From positions 52,047,481 through 52,111,480 of the forward strand of contig NC_092807.1 of the NCBI RefSeq assembly GCF_040954645.1: a stretch of 64,000 nt of DNA. Reading direction: 5' to 3'. Position numbers and translations under genes: made by a program. Each line of letters begins with the position of its first letter. The first letter of the stretch is position 1. Below the pieces are notes generated by a model. That model saw only the letters and a program-made list of their open reading frames with translations, was not told where the DNA came from and searched no databases. Source of the stretch: Diabrotica undecimpunctata (Eukaryota; Arthropoda; Insecta; Coleoptera; Chrysomelidae). This document shows, in pieces, positions 1 to 10,997 of the stretch.

Positions 1-1550
1 TGACAGTATGTATGTATGTATTTTCAGCAACCAATCTTTGCGCCACCACCTACGTTTCTTGTATTTTTTTCGTTTATACAAAGAGCAAGAGCCGCTAAAA
101 GTATATCGTTATCTCACATGTTTCTGATTTGAAAGTAAAACTCATACTGCAAAATCGGCACGTGTGTATTCCTATCCGATTTTCAACATTATTGTACTGA
201 AATTGCATTCGACAAAATCGTACTGCGCCGTTGGAACGTGGGTGGCGGGCTTTAGGGTAAAACGGAAAAAATCGATTTACCAAGAATCTGTGTGTGGTAG
301 AAAAAATATTTCAAATAAAAAATATAGCTGAGAATTTTGAAAAAAAATATTCATTAGCAATTTTTGTGTAAAATAAACTGTTCTCTTAAAAATATCACTT
401 GAAGCGACGCGGCTACGCGCGCAAAATGAATAATAAATAAAATTTGTATCAATTCGACGGTAAAAATTCGATATCTGTTGATCAGAGTATCCTATCGACA
501 AAAATCAAAAAGCGTTTTAGAGGTGAAGAGTGCAGCTTTCTTATGCAATGTTTGCATTTTGCAGCAATTTCTATAAAACTGTTAAAGAAATAAACGTTGC
601 GCGATTTTTGCCATTTTTTAAGATTCTCATGAGATCATTAAAATGTATCACTTTTCCATTAACCGGTCACCATGGAATTTTCATTGTTAAAGCCAGGGGG
701 CTTCAAAACCTATTGCATGGAATTTCGGTTTTGATTTTTGCGAACAAATGTGAGAAATTTGAAGAAAGTCTAAAAACGCCGAATTTAAACTTTCACATTA
801 CAAACGATTGCACGTTATGGAAAATACTTCTACGAAGACGGCATTTGGTGATATTTATAGCTGAAGTAGTGTAGTTTATAAAACAGTAGTTGAGTAATCG
901 AAAAAAAAGCAGTTTTAAATGTTTTAGATTTACAAAGAAGGGGCAAACTTAAATAGTTGGAGGAAGCAGGATACCTGAACAGAAGTTGAATTACGATGAG
1001 GTTATGATCAAATACTTTGAGATGAGCATTCATGTAAACAGTTTATTCGAGGTAGTGAATATATCGCAACAGGCGATTTTATAGCTGCTATTTGAAAATC
1101 GCAGTTAGCAACTGTTATGGAAAAATAAAAATAGCCGCGATTCTGAATACAGCTATTTATAAGAATATGCGATTGCGAATGGAATAGCAATAGGAATGAT
1201 GAAGGCGGTAGTGAAATACCCCTTCCATAATATTTGGTGTGATGTACAAAATATATCTGTATATTTTATAAGCTAAATAATGGGGTACTGGTAGCGTTAT
1301 CTAGTGGTGACTAGAAAAATATTATTTATTTATGTCTAGTTTAAAGTTTTCTATTTTATTACTGATGGTATACTTTAAAATAAGTGAACCACTAAAGTAA
1401 TATATACCGATAAATTAGTATGCTAATAAGTAGAGCTGAATAGTCATTTTTCTATTTTCTTATGACCTATTCGTAAACTGTATCGAGTGAATTCATTTGT
1501 TACATATTACTATTTTAAGAGTTGGTGTTTGTTTATTTTTTAAATAAAAA
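1..1550. other. no gene recognised
   Basis: AT-rich sequence with only short accidental frames. It should be the far downstream part of the intron that follows the host exon at 3750-3923. A short run of TATG units opens the window. The first 280 bases, more GC-rich than the rest, look like a repeat arm but I could not find a partner copy in the window. Confidence 0.4.
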
Positions 1551-2061
1551 ATGTCTTTAAAAAAGAAACTGAGTGAAATGTGGAACTTTTTTTAACCTGT
1601 TGATGAAGTTTTAAAACCAAGATTTAAAACGTTTGAATTTTCTAAAATAAATTCAGGTGAGAATGCCAAATAATGTGTAATATAGCAGTTTCAGAAAAAT
1701 ATACAGAAGAACTTCGCAAAAAAATATTTCAGAAACAGATTTATGTCCTCAAACAAGATCCACCATTTCCACTGATAGTGGTGAACTCTCAATCTGGAAC
1801 TCTTTCGACAAGTCTGTGACAGTAGCTCAACCTCGGGGAACCAGCAAATCTCATGCCATTATTGAGGTACAAAGATTTTACACTTTATTAATAATAGCAC
1901 AAGAAAAATTATGTGCTCTGGCTTCCCCAGTAGCTTGTGAAAGGCTGTTTTCAAAAGCTGGGCAAGTACTAAATGAAAGAAGAAATAGACTCAGTGATAA
2001 GAAAACAAAAATGTTATTATTTCTAAATATGAATTACCAATATTGTGATAATATTGAATAA
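1551..2061 (+). pseudogene. hAT-family transposase, internally deleted
   Basis: Remnant of a hAT DNA-transposon transposase, which would cut and paste element DNA in the nucleus. The last 81 codons (1816-2061) hold the typical hAT C-terminal dimerisation region: a stretch reading ALASPVACERLFSKAG followed by a short Asn/Arg-rich helix and a final LFLNMN-type segment. The ATG at 1551 starts a short MSLKKKLSEMWNFF-like stretch that resembles the start of a BED zinc finger, but it hits a stop almost at once. The distance between the two parts is far too short for the normal catalytic core, so this is a deletion derivative with additional frame damage. I found no convincing terminal inverted repeats. 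Family assignment of the C-terminal part is fairly sure; the N-terminal part is inference. Confidence 0.65.
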
Positions 2062-2660
2062 TACCCTTACTTTGTTTATTGTACAGAATAATGGTACATA
2101 AAAGCTCATTTTTCTCAAAATTCAAAATGCTGGATGGATTTTTTTAGTATTGTACCATAAAACAGTAAATTAAGTAATACAATCGAGATACAACCTGATA
2201 TCGAGGCAACAATTAGATCCAAACATGTAAAATTAAAACTAATTTGCCAATGCAACTATCAAATTAAAAAATTAAAAATAATAACGACTAAAGCATCAGG
2301 TGTTCTTCTAGAAAAATATTTTCATTTAATTACAATAATTTCCACAAATTTTGTATATTACAAGTTTATGTGGTTTATTTTATTTTTATTGAATCATTTT
2401 TTATTGTTTCAGAAATAAATAATTATTATTATCATTATTTTTATCATAATAATCCTTCGCCGTCACTGTTAATTTCGTAACTATAACATGTGCGTTCATA
2501 AATAAGATGGCTACAATAAGACTGCGATCATTCTTTCTATCCCAATAATGTTCAACTTCGCTGTTAATATATATCGCTACCCACTACATATTAACCGTTG
2601 TTATATATGGGATCGCAACAAAACTGTGCTATTGAAAAATAGCAGCCTGGCTCATTACTA
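2062..2660. other. no gene recognised
   Basis: AT-rich spacer between the hAT and piggyBac remnants. Around 2640-2660 it contains a fragment that weakly resembles, in inverse orientation, sequence at about 1075-1115. It could be an arm of the hAT element, but the match is too short to call. Confidence 0.3.
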
Positions 2661-2667
2661 ATTCGGG

Positions 2668-3427
2668 GTAAGCCCATCAGATTTTTGTATAAAATGTTTT
2701 CTGCTTCTGGTTATTTGGTGAACTTTGATATATATCAAGGAAAAACCCAAAGGTAAACACCATTTATGAAAGGGATTTTGGAAAACAGAATTCCTACAAG
2801 TTAGGAGTTATTTAAAAAAAGCATGATTTCGAGATTGAAAAAAAGAGGAGACATGATGTCTGTCATCGACAAAGAAAATAGAATATTAGTAAAGTGGAAG
2901 GATATTAACATAGTGACAGTAGCATCTACATGCCATGGCGTCAATCCAGCCACTCAAGTTATTCCTTCAAGTTCGCTATTCTCAAACCGAAAAAAAATTA
3001 TTTAAGTACCACAACCTTACCTCATCTCTGAATATAATCGGTTTATGGGAGGCACTGAGTTCATGTACCAGCATATCTCCAGATACAGGATTTCAATTCA
3101 TAGAAAAAAGTGGTAGTGGTCAATTTTTATTTGGCTACTAGATGCTGCTATAGTCAATGCTTGGGGTATATCCAAGAAGTGGAAAAATCAAACATAGCTT
3201 ACCCATTTAGAATTCAGACAGTTAGAAAAGGTGTTAAAAGACCTGCCGCTGCTATCTATGCTAAGTTTATCTTCCAATAAAGTTTCAGATAACTTAAGAT
3301 ATAACAGAACAGACCATTTTTTTTTCAAACATTCCTAATAAGAGACGTCGATGTGCCGGAGAACGTTGTAGTTCAAGTATTCACACTATGTGTGTCAAAT
3401 GTGATGTAGAATTATGCCTAGAGTGTA
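2668..3427 (+). pseudogene. piggyBac-like transposase, broken
   Basis: Decayed transposase of a piggyBac element (TTAA-specific cut and paste). In order, with frame changes, one can read: GYLVNFDIYQGKNP near 2715-2750; VKWKDINIVTVAST at about 2899-2930; ISEYNRFMGGTEFMYQHISR near 3020-3080; a WLLDAAIVNAWGI-like helix near 3130-3175; a RPAAAIYAKF stretch near 3240; and a C-terminal cysteine-rich tail reading CAGERCSS...CVKCDVELCLEC ending at 3427. That tail is the usual C-terminal zinc-binding module of the family. The segment between the DIYQGK motif and VKWKD is shortened, so an internal deletion is likely. At least four frame breaks exclude a functional protein. Confidence 0.8.
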
Positions 3428-3646
3428 ACATAATGTTTCACAGCCCACAGATATAATTTCCTTGTACAATAATTTTTTTTATACCATAGCCGGTTAGCGT
3501 TACCAAAAAGTAACGGCATTTTTTGAAAAAAGTACATATATTTGGGAAAAATACTTGTAGCTATGTTTAATAAAGTTTTTTGACCAATATCTCTGATGTT
3601 TCGTTTACTTTTTTTGCAAAAAGAAATCCCCCGTTGAAGGGTTAAA
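3428..3646 (+). mobile_element. piggyBac 3' end with TTAA
   Basis: Downstream flank of the broken piggyBac. The element appears to end at 3642 with ...CGTTGAAGGG followed by TTAA at 3643-3646, which is the expected GGG-TTAA terminus and target site for this superfamily. No matching TTAA-CCC end was found upstream, so the left end is probably lost. Confidence 0.6.
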
Positions 3647-3749
3647 GTAATACAAATCAAATTATAAACCAAAGCCAAATAATAAAAACATTACAACAAT
3701 TTGTCTAAATGTCTTTTACACATACACTAAAAACTAATAATAAACTTAC

Positions 3750-3923
3750 CAATCTATATTATCGTTTAAGGATTTTTTATGCTTGGTCAATAATTTTTCT
3801 GGTAATCTTTCTAATAGTACGTAACAGTCATCTTTCTTATCTTTACTTGTATCACCTTCTTCGCTGTCTACAGTCGAAACTTCATTAACTCCAGAAATAT
3901 TAACATCACTTAAACTTAATTGC
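3750..3923 (-). CDS. host gene exon f (most 3' exon in window)
   Basis: 174-bp internal exon of the minus-strand host gene. On the minus strand the acceptor reads tgtattttag before base 3923 and the donor gtaagt starts right after base 3750. It begins with one base that completes the Thr codon (AC+G) left by the exon at 9535-9910, and it ends two bases into a codon, so the next intron is phase 2 and the gene continues beyond the left edge. It encodes 57 full codons starting QLSLSDVNISGVNEVST, rich in Ser/Asp/Glu, followed by a more ordered segment DDCYVLLERLPEKLLTKHKK. No domain recognised. The assignment rests on splice sites, an open frame and phase agreement; expression data would be decisive. 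Confidence 0.75.
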
Positions 3924-4184
3924 CTAAAATACAAAATGTAATTATAGTACGTTATTTACTAATACCAAGGTTAAGGTTGTCTTTTTATATATTGCAAATC
4001 AAAAATTTATTTAGAAGTCTGCCTTTGTTCACAATACATGTTTCGTCTTTGATAAGACATATCAGATAGTACTAGATCGAAAAAAAAAACAGTAAGTTAT
4101 GGAGCTTGAAGTTAAATACCACATAAGAACAAAATTATTAATTGAAGACCATCCATTGGATTATGTAGAGATAATTATAGAATC

Positions 4185-4420
4185 CACGTTAGCGAAATAA
4201 GAATTCTCAGAAGAGTAAAAGGCACTGAAGACTTGACAGACAAATAAATGAAGTAGTACGACCAAAAGTGAATATCTACTCGATCAATGAAAAAATAAAA
4301 GGAATACCGAACAAAATGAAAACAAGATATAAACAAAATGAATGAGAATCGACTAACTAAAAAATACAGAATTACACACAAAATGAAAGAAGTTACAAAC
4401 CCTTGAAAATATTGAGGGTT
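4185..4420 (+). mobile_element. LINE C-terminal fragment (tentative)
   Basis: Very decayed stretch whose plus-strand frames resemble the region after the reverse transcriptase in insect non-LTR elements: an ILRRVKGTEDLTDK-like part followed by KVNIYSINEKIKG and further down a NRLTKK motif. These short patterns recur in LINE tails of the type ending with a GRPRKRW motif. The fragment has several stops and no recognisable ends. It could be a chance similarity. Confidence 0.35.
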
Positions 4421-4920
4421 ATTGGCCAAATGACTTCATCCCTTCAATGGAAAATGTATGGGATATAAATTCATACACATTATCAGTTCCAATATATAAG
4501 AATATGTAGTTGTGCTGTATGTTATTATCAGTTAAAAAATAATTAAGTATAACCGTAATAAATAGTATTGAAGTATTCCACAAGGGAAATCAATAACCAG
4601 CCACATATAAATACTTGTGCAACATTAACATGAATAATGGTTCGTCTTGCTTTCGACATTTAATCTTTTCTCTGGTGGCTATTTAACATAACTTAAATAA
4701 GTCAAATAATTGTTTACACCTTTCAGTATTAAAGAACTAAACAATGCAATTTTTTTCGAAAAAAAGCTCAGCTGCAGGTTCACAAGATATTCCCTCGATC
4801 TTTCTAAAAAATCGTCACCAATATACATACGAGAAAATACTCCAACTGTTCAACAACAATTGGTTTTCCCAATAATTCCTATAACTATGGAGATAATCCC
4901 TAACGATTTCTATTAAAAAA
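4421..4920. other. no gene recognised
   Basis: Intronic AT-rich sequence. Frames around 4740-4900 may be the upstream, very diverged part of the LINE reverse transcriptase that becomes readable at about 4923, but nothing can be aligned by eye. Confidence 0.3.
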
Positions 4921-4922
4921 AG

Positions 4923-5340
4923 CGATCAATCTCCAAACACGTTAAACTCATACAGGTCAATCTCTTTCACCTGTAGATTATGTAAACTTCTAGAAAAATA
5001 GTAAAAGATAACTATGGTACCTTAAACAAAATAATATTCTCGACCAATTTCAATCAGGCTTCAGACCAAATCCATGCACCATGGACAATCTTCTACTTCA
5101 ATAAAAAATTGCGCATGCGCTATCGACCCTTTAAAGTAATTCTTAACGGCAAAACACCCCCGAATCACACAACCAAAAACGGTGTCCCACAAGGATCTAT
5201 CCTAAACAGCACACTATTTCTCCTTAGTATAAACGATTTAAGTTCCTTCATAAATGATGCTGTACAATATGGAATATATGCTGACGACATAATATTATTA
5301 TGTCATGGAAAGGTCACATCCACCACAAACACTTTACTAC
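4923..5340 (+). pseudogene. LINE reverse transcriptase fragment (Jockey/I-like)
   Basis: Fragment of a non-LTR retrotransposon reverse transcriptase. Readable pieces are NTLNSYRSISFTCRLCKLLEK (near 4935-4998), ILDQFQSGFRPNPCTMDNLL (near 5037-5095) and then an open stretch from 5109 with KNGVPQGSILNSTLF and the catalytic YADD box at about 5280. The residues between the SGFRPN motif and the PQGS motif are mostly missing (the A box with the first catalytic Asp is lost), so it is an internal deletion. The frame then runs into a different LINE end at about 5341 in the opposite orientation. Confidence 0.7.
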
Positions 5341-5530
5341 TTCTTCTTCAAGTGCTATCTCCGCGGCGGAGGTCGGCAATCATCATAGCTATTCGGACTT
5401 TTGAGACGGCTGCTCTGAAAAGTTCATTTGATGTACATCCGTACCACTCTCTCAGGTTGCGCAGCCATGACATTCTACGCCTCCCTATGCTTCTCTTTCC
5501 TCGGATCTTTCCCTGCATAATCAGTGTGTA
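5341..5530 (-). mobile_element. 3' end of an AGA-tailed LINE
   Basis: Reading the minus strand, this is the last part of a LINE protein: MQGKIRGKRSIGRRRMSWL, NLREWYGCTSNELFRAA and a final IAMMIADLRRG, followed by a 3' tail of AAGAAG units at 5341-5350. The same protein tail is found in plus orientation at 36150-36320 and, more diverged, near 55640-55785. It lies tail-to-tail against the reverse transcriptase fragment just upstream, so one LINE copy inserted into another. Confidence 0.7.
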
Positions 5531-5544
5531 AGTGATACAAAAAA

Positions 5545-6343
5545 CAATGACACTGAGACTGTAACTGTATAAAAGTGTCTAAGACTTCCAAAGAAAAGGA
5601 TTGTTTTGAATGAACAATCTAAGAGAATTTGTATGAACGTTTACAAAAATCATCAAAATGATCCTGAAAATAGTTGTAAAGGCAGTATTAGAAGAAAAGC
5701 GGCCTTTCTAACAGGAATTCCGTATTCTACCATGCGCGACATCGTGAAAAGGTGTTAAAAAGAGAAAAACAAGATCGGATGCTGGAAAACCTAAACAAAT
5801 TAATATCGTGACTGCTAAATGTTTAAGGAATTTGGTTTACGAGGAATACAAAAAAAATGTAATACCAACAATTGATATTGTATATACCAAGCTTGTTGCG
5901 ATGGGAAGAAGCTGCCCTAAAACCACTTTACGTAGACGGCTAAAAAAAACTTGGGTTCAAATACAAAATCGTTCATAAACGGGTGGCTGTAATGGAAAGT
6001 AAAAGGATAGTACACTGGCGTTTAGATTATTTAAAAACAATTCAAGAATATCAAGACCAACAGCGGACTATATATTATTTAGACGACACATGGTATGACA
6101 CGCATGATACCGCTAGTAAGGGTTGGACTGATGGTTCACTTGCGTGCTAGTTGAAAGGAGTACCTCCAAATAAAGGTTCTTGGATGATTATTGTGCACTG
6201 TGGATCTGCAAATGGTTGGGTAAAAATGGGTTAATGCTTTGCGAAAAAAAAAAAAAAAAAATAGAAAAATGTAGTGTAGATTATCATCAGAATATGAATT
6301 CTACTATATTCGAAGAGTGGTTTAAAAATACACTACTTCCCAA
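5545..6343 (+). pseudogene. Tc1/IS630-like transposase, 5' part
   Basis: N-terminal and central part of a DDE_3-type transposase of the IS630/Tc1/mariner superfamily. Readable fragments include ESKRIVHWRLDYLKTIQ (from about 5995), a YYLDDTWYDT motif carrying the first catalytic Asp (about 6070-6102; the family norm is YLDETW), and GVPPNKGSWMIIVHCGSA (about 6159-6210). It is damaged by frameshifts, an A-rich tract at 6244-6262 and stops. The frame is cut at 6343 by the mariner-like insertion 6346-7864 and resumes at 7867. It belongs to the same family as the better preserved transposase at 21104-22495, where the corresponding motif is YLDESSVN. Confidence 0.7.
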
Positions 6344-7866
6344 TACAGTGTGTCCGTAAAGTATGGAATAAATTCGATATTTCCTAAATGAAAGGCCTTT
6401 TTAAAAAAACCTAAAACACGTCGATTTTTAAATTTATTGTTCTACATTTTACAATAAAATTTCATTATACAAGGTGATACACATTACAGTGATGACGCCA
6501 TCGGCTCTTTTTTTAAATGTAACACCCTGTATTTTAGGACATTTATAGATCGATAATAATGAGCTGATTTCAAAAAAGTATAATACTCGGGTCTAATGGA
6601 TATAATTTGAAAGATATGTGCTTAGAAAATAAATTATTTATTATCAATTGCAAAAAAGTAGCCTACTTCTAGTTTTTGGTAAACTGTAATTATTTTTAGT
6701 AACGTTTAATAACAATTAAGTGGTACAATAATAATTGTATTAATTCGTGAATGTTCTGTATTATTGCTTAGAATTAATTTTAAGTAGAAATTAATTTGAG
6801 TGTAAAGCAAAGAATTGAAATACTCATGATGATTGGGTATGGAGACAAATCGCTAACTCAGATGGAAGTGTGTAATTTATTTAATGATAAATATTCAGAA
6901 ATGCCCATCACGCAGTCAACAGTAAGATTAAAAAGAAATTTCGAGAAACTGGTACGTTTGAGAAAATGCACGCAAATCAGGTCGCCCCTCTGTAAATTAT
7001 GTTACAGAGACATGTAATCTAATGTAAATTAGTACATTAGATGTTCTACTTGATTTGAAGAATATGCGCACACTTCTGTTCGTAGGTTAGTAGTGGTCTC
7101 GATGTTTGCAAACAACGGTACAGAAAGTACGTAAAAGTAAGTAAAGTAAGTAAAATTCACAGTTGTCCAGGAATTAAACGAGGATGATCCAGATAAAAGA
7201 ACACAATTTTGCGAAATAATGATGGATAACAGCCACCGAAACCCTGTCCTGGTTCAAAATATTATTTTTTCTGATGAGGCTACATTCAAATTAAATGGCG
7301 AGGTCCACCGTTAGAATTGTAGATACTGGGCAAAAGAAAACTCCAACTGGATGCGGGAACATCATACACAATACCCGCAAAAGGTAAACTTTTTAAGTGG
7401 GTATCTCGTACCTACTTTAGTTAATTTATTCCCCAGTACAATTAATCTTGCGAGGTTTTGATAAAATTTTATGTTTTCGAACATTTAATATTAAGTCATG
7501 TATTAATAATTGGATTACTTTCAAGTTATTTAATGTAATTTATTTATAACTTATTAATATTATAAATCAATAAAAATTAATTTTCTAAGCGCATATCTTT
7601 AAAATTATATTCGTGAGACCTCCAGTATTATACTTTTTTGGAATCAGCTCATTTATATCGATCTAAAAATGTCCTAAAATACAGGGTGTTACATTTAAAA
7701 AAGAGCCGATGACGTCATCACTATAATGTGTATCACCTTGTATAATGAAATTTTACTGTAAAATGTAGAACATTAAATTTAAAAATCGACGTGTTTTAGA
7801 TTTTTTTAAAAAGGCTTTTCATTTAGGAAATATCGAATTTATTCCATATTTTACGGACACACTGTA
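6344..7866. mobile_element. mariner-like element, 1.5 kb, nested
   Basis: IS630/Tc1/mariner element bounded by TA at 6344-6345 and TA at 7865-7866. Its ends are inverted copies: CAGTGTGTCCGTAAAGTATG at 6346 and the reverse complement with two mismatches ending at 7864. It contains decayed transposase: a helix-turn-helix piece at 6796-6930 (IEILMMIGYGDKSLTQMEV) and a catalytic-region piece at 7230-7290 ([20 protein letters not shown]). The second half of the catalytic domain is deleted relative to the copy at 58834-60705. The element interrupts the older transposase frame, which continues on the other side. Confidence 0.85.
6796..7390 (+). pseudogene. mariner-like transposase remnant
   Basis: Remnant of the transposase of the nested element. 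The N-terminal helix-turn-helix (VKQRIEILMMIGYGDKSLTQ then MPITQSTV) is readable from 6799, followed by a diverged second helix-turn-helix with several frame breaks, then [17 protein letters not shown] at about 7229-7280 with the first catalytic Asp, then a [24 protein letters not shown] segment. Compared with the related protein at 60265-59330 the rest of the catalytic domain is absent. A small duplication of GTAAGTAAA units interrupts it at about 7127-7150. Confidence 0.7.
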
Positions 7867-8160
7867 TAACACCGGGAAGTGTGATAGTAGTTATGGACAA
7901 TGCTAGCTATCACTCAAGGCTTCTCAAAAAAATTCCTAACAGTTCGTCTTCAAAACAGGAACTAAAAGATTTCCTCTCAGAAAATGATTTGTATTTTGAA
8001 GACAACTATAATAAGAAAAGTTACTTGAAGTGCTTCGTACTAAAACTTATAAGAAACAATGTATACTGGACACTATTGCAATACAACATGGCCATAATGT
8101 TTTGAGGTTACCACCTTATTTTTGCATATTCAATCCTATCGAACTTACAGTTACAGAAAA
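7867..8160 (+). pseudogene. Tc1/IS630-like transposase, 3' part
   Basis: Continuation of the transposase interrupted at 6343. From about 7884 the frame reads VIVVMDNASYHSRLLKKIP, which includes the second catalytic Asp, then SENDLYFEDNYNKKS, and after a frameshift ends with a HNVLRLPPY..FNPIEL motif near 8090-8145, the position of the third acidic residue (Glu). The same motif order is present in the transposase at 21104-22495. Several residues that would complete the frame are lost by indels, so no product is possible. Confidence 0.7.
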
Positions 8161-8560
8161 TAGCACTGTTTTGTTCAACAAAAAAATACTGGTTGTTGTT
8201 TATTACTGATAAATTTTTGATTATTTACGATAGATGAAACCACATCAATAGATCCAGTTCAGGGTGCGATTTTAGGTCTAATTAATATGTGAATATTTAA
8301 ACTTAGTTTTAAATAATGAAACATGTTATATATTCGTTATTATACTCAAAAATATCAAGAGCCAAGAAAAGTACCGTTTACAACTTTTTCTCAGAACCAA
8401 ACTCCAGTTTCGATTATTATTTCCTAAAATAGTTAGGAAATGACAGGTAATCAAACTTAAGAATGTTATTTTATCTAATCAAAATTAAAAATCATAGAAG
8501 CACATTCAAAAATAATGACAAAATAATGAAATAATAACAAAATAGCCAATTTAAAAAATT
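8161..8560. other. no gene recognised
   Basis: AT-rich intron sequence. Presumably the 3' flank of the broken transposon; no terminal repeat was found. Confidence 0.3.
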
Positions 8561-8564
8561 ATTT

Positions 8565-8905
8565 TAGTATCAGCTATGGGCACATCTGGGTCTAATTCTC
8601 TGCGGAAAGCTTCTGATCAGTGTCCTCATGTACTCGAGGTCTAAATTTTTATCATTCTCCCTTTATATCATTTTTCAGCTCATCTAAATTGTCTGGAACG
8701 ATATTACGAACTATTGTGTGCCTTTATAGGTAGTACCAAATATGTTAAATTGGATTACGGTACAGACTAAATGCTGGACAATCTAAAACTTGAATACCAA
8801 CCTTTTATAGGTATTACATTCTTACTATGCCAATGTATGAGTGTACGTTGCCGTACATAAGAACAATATTCTCTACAATAATTGATATCGGCACTACAAA
8901 TTCCC
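8565..8905 (-). pseudogene. Tc1/mariner transposase C-terminal remnant
   Basis: On the minus strand the region encodes, with stops, the end of a mariner-type transposase: NVHSYIGIVR near 8860, then VGIQVLDCPAFSLYRNPI (about 8800-8750), HIWYYL, VRNIVPDNLDELKNDIKGE (about 8715-8660) and LIRSFPQRIRPRCAHS (about 8625-8580). This order (second Asp region, DLNPIE-like motif, then a last helical part) is typical of Tc1-like proteins. The DLNPIE box is mutated to LYRNPI. It is a fragment with no detectable ends. Confidence 0.6.
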
Positions 8906-9534
8906 CAATATACTGATCAGCTGTCATATGAAACAAATTCTTTAATATACGTCCCGCCTAATACCTTAATAAAACAATCTCTTTTTTTTAATCAAAATAA
9001 GAGCTGGCAGCTCCTATGTTTCAATGACCAAAATCGTTCACTTGCGCGTCTATAAACCATAATACATCCATCGGATCCAAAAAGTAAATTCTGGACCAAT
9101 TTGTAAAAGCGCAGTCGTCATTTTTCAATTAACATGTTCTCTTGCGAACCTTAAACGTGCGCAGTGTAACATTCTAGAACTAACTTAATCATTACGAATA
9201 CTGAAGAGAACATTTTGCAGTTGCCTGTTTAAATTACTCATTACTCATTACACAATTACTCATATGTAAATAGTCGGTTGACCGCTCAAAAGGCAAATGA
9301 TAAAAATAGAATTTTGACCTTAATTACTTCAATAAATACGTAGTAATACCTTTTTTCAGCAAAAAACACTAACTTTGGAATACTATGGAATTGTACACTT
9401 CTAATGGAGAACATACTTAGATATTAAAATTTTCTGCCAACGATAACAAGAGAAAATGTTCTACAAAAAATAACCTATGCTTCATAAACAACATAACCAA
9501 AAAGATTAAATAATTAAATGTCATAAAAACTTAC
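8906..9534. other. no gene recognised
   Basis: Intron of the host gene between the exon ending at 9535 and the remnant at 8.6-8.9 kb. AT-rich, no open frame of note, no repeat I could pair within the window. Confidence 0.35.
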
Positions 9535-9910
9535 GTATCCGAATCTATAATAGAATCACTTAGTATAGAATCATCATTATTTAAGAGATCTAATACTTTG
9601 TCAGCCTCTTCTTCATCATTTTCTTTATCTGGGTTATCATTATTTAATAGATCTAAATCTTTGTCAGCTTCTTCTTTATCAATTTCTTTATCCGTGTTAT
9701 CATTATTAGGCACTAGTTCCGGGAAATTTTGGTCATTAAGTAACTCTAAAAGTTCATCACCTAAGTCACTTGCAGTTCGCTTATCCGATGTTTCTATATT
9801 TGACTTTGTTTGCTCTGAAAATAATTCATCCTCTTCTTCTTTAAGCTCATCCGGATCAGACTTAATATAATAACAAATAGTGTCTTGAGAAGTATTATGA
9901 CTCTGATTTC
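9535..9910 (-). CDS. host gene exon e, acidic
   Basis: 376-bp internal exon of the minus-strand gene. The acceptor on the minus strand ends ttttcattttcag just above 9910 and the donor gtaagt starts at 9534. It opens with two bases that complete a Gly codon with the G left by exon d (15557-15631), runs 124 codons without a stop, and ends with AC, which is completed by the G that starts exon f. The protein is strongly acidic; it contains two near-identical units, DKEIDKEEADKDLDLLNND and DKENDEEEADKVLDLLNND, an internal duplication of about 20 residues, and finishes with SIIDSDT. The SDT tripeptide in an acidic context resembles casein kinase 2 target motifs of DNA-damage mediators. No globular domain. 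Confidence 0.8.
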
Positions 9911-10204
9911 CTGAAAATGAAAATAAAAATATATTAAAAACAATCTTGAATTATTTTATAGTTTTTTCTGAACACTAGCATACAATTTAAAATACTAAAA
10001 TCTCTATTAAACCATTTCCTATTTTGTATTAAAAGCCGTTGACACAATACAGCAACAACTAAAAATCAATACAACAACCTAACATGTTTATTATTTGACC
10101 TAGCATATGCGATGTTTAAAATAGTCAATTTAACTTAATTTTATTCTAGTCCTTAACTTAATATATTATTAATTATAATAATTTATAATTAAATTTTTCT
10201 TCTT

Positions 10205-10850
10205 GGTCGTTATTCTCTTACAGGTAATGTGATTTCATAATTTCATGAGTTGATTTTTCCGATGTTCCTCAATTTCTCTCTAGCTTCTGTCATTACCGCA
10301 CATTCTGAATGAAGAATTCTGGTTGTGACAATATGGTCACTATAACTTTTGAGGATGTACCTCTAACTATTTTACTTTCAGCCTTTGTCTTTATTGTAAG
10401 CTTCTCTCGTCTTTGTACTCAGTTATTTGTTCTTTTGGAACTCTAGATTCTAAGCATTCATCTTCAAGTAAACATCTCTAACGCATCTATGAGTCTTTTT
10501 ATTTTTTTTTCTTGAGTGCTCAGTATTTCGGAGTCTACAGATAATGCTAACTGGAAAGCCAAGCTTCTTACGATTCTGATTTTGGTGTCGACGACTATTT
10601 CATGGATTTTAAAGACCTTCGTTAATTTAACCTTAGCCTTTTTGTAATTACTGAGCTTCTCCTTGGTTGTTCAGTGGACCTTCTTCTAAATGTGCCTATC
10701 TTCTAGAGATATTGGCGACCACATTGACTCATCTTATTCTATTCACAGCAGCTCGAAATAGATCGGTTGACGTTAGACCAGTCCACTTCCTAATATTGCC
10801 AGTCAGGATATACGTCAGTGGACCTAAGTACACCCTACAACGTTGATTTC
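10205..10850 (-). pseudogene. LINE C-terminal region and 3' end
   Basis: Minus-strand remnant of an AGA-tailed LINE. Readable pieces: IHEIVVDTKIRIVRSLAFQL (about 10600-10540), a part equivalent to the GCESWTL region, a K-RLIDALEM-like stretch near 10500-10480, and separately LTGNIRKWTGLTSTDLFRAA near 10805-10745 and INVVANISRR near 10720. The last two are the C-terminal segment also seen in plus orientation at 49560-49735. The order of the pieces on the minus strand is rearranged, so two fragments may be joined here. No catalytic box remains. Confidence 0.6.
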
Positions 10851-10919
10851 TGTTGAACGAATTTAGTTAGGTTAGGTAGAATTCTGTTAGGTCTGTCTAT
10901 GATCATATTTTTTGTGTTT

Positions 10920-10920
<1 letters not shown>

Positions 10921-10994
<74 letters not shown>
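10921..10994. repeat. (AT)n microsatellite
   Basis: About 74 bases of uninterrupted TA dinucleotides. One of eight such tracts in this window. Frames through it are simple Ile-Tyr repeats and not genes. Confidence 0.98.

Positions 10995-10997
<3 letters not shown>

Noticed and set aside
1075..2660. GCTGCTATTT-like inverted similarity around the hAT remnant as terminal repeats
   Set aside because: Match is only about 10-15 bases with gaps and no flanking 8-base duplication.
9598..9870. 90-codon Ser-rich plus-strand frame
   Set aside because: It is the antisense of host exon e; Ser-rich translation arises from its Asp/Glu codons.
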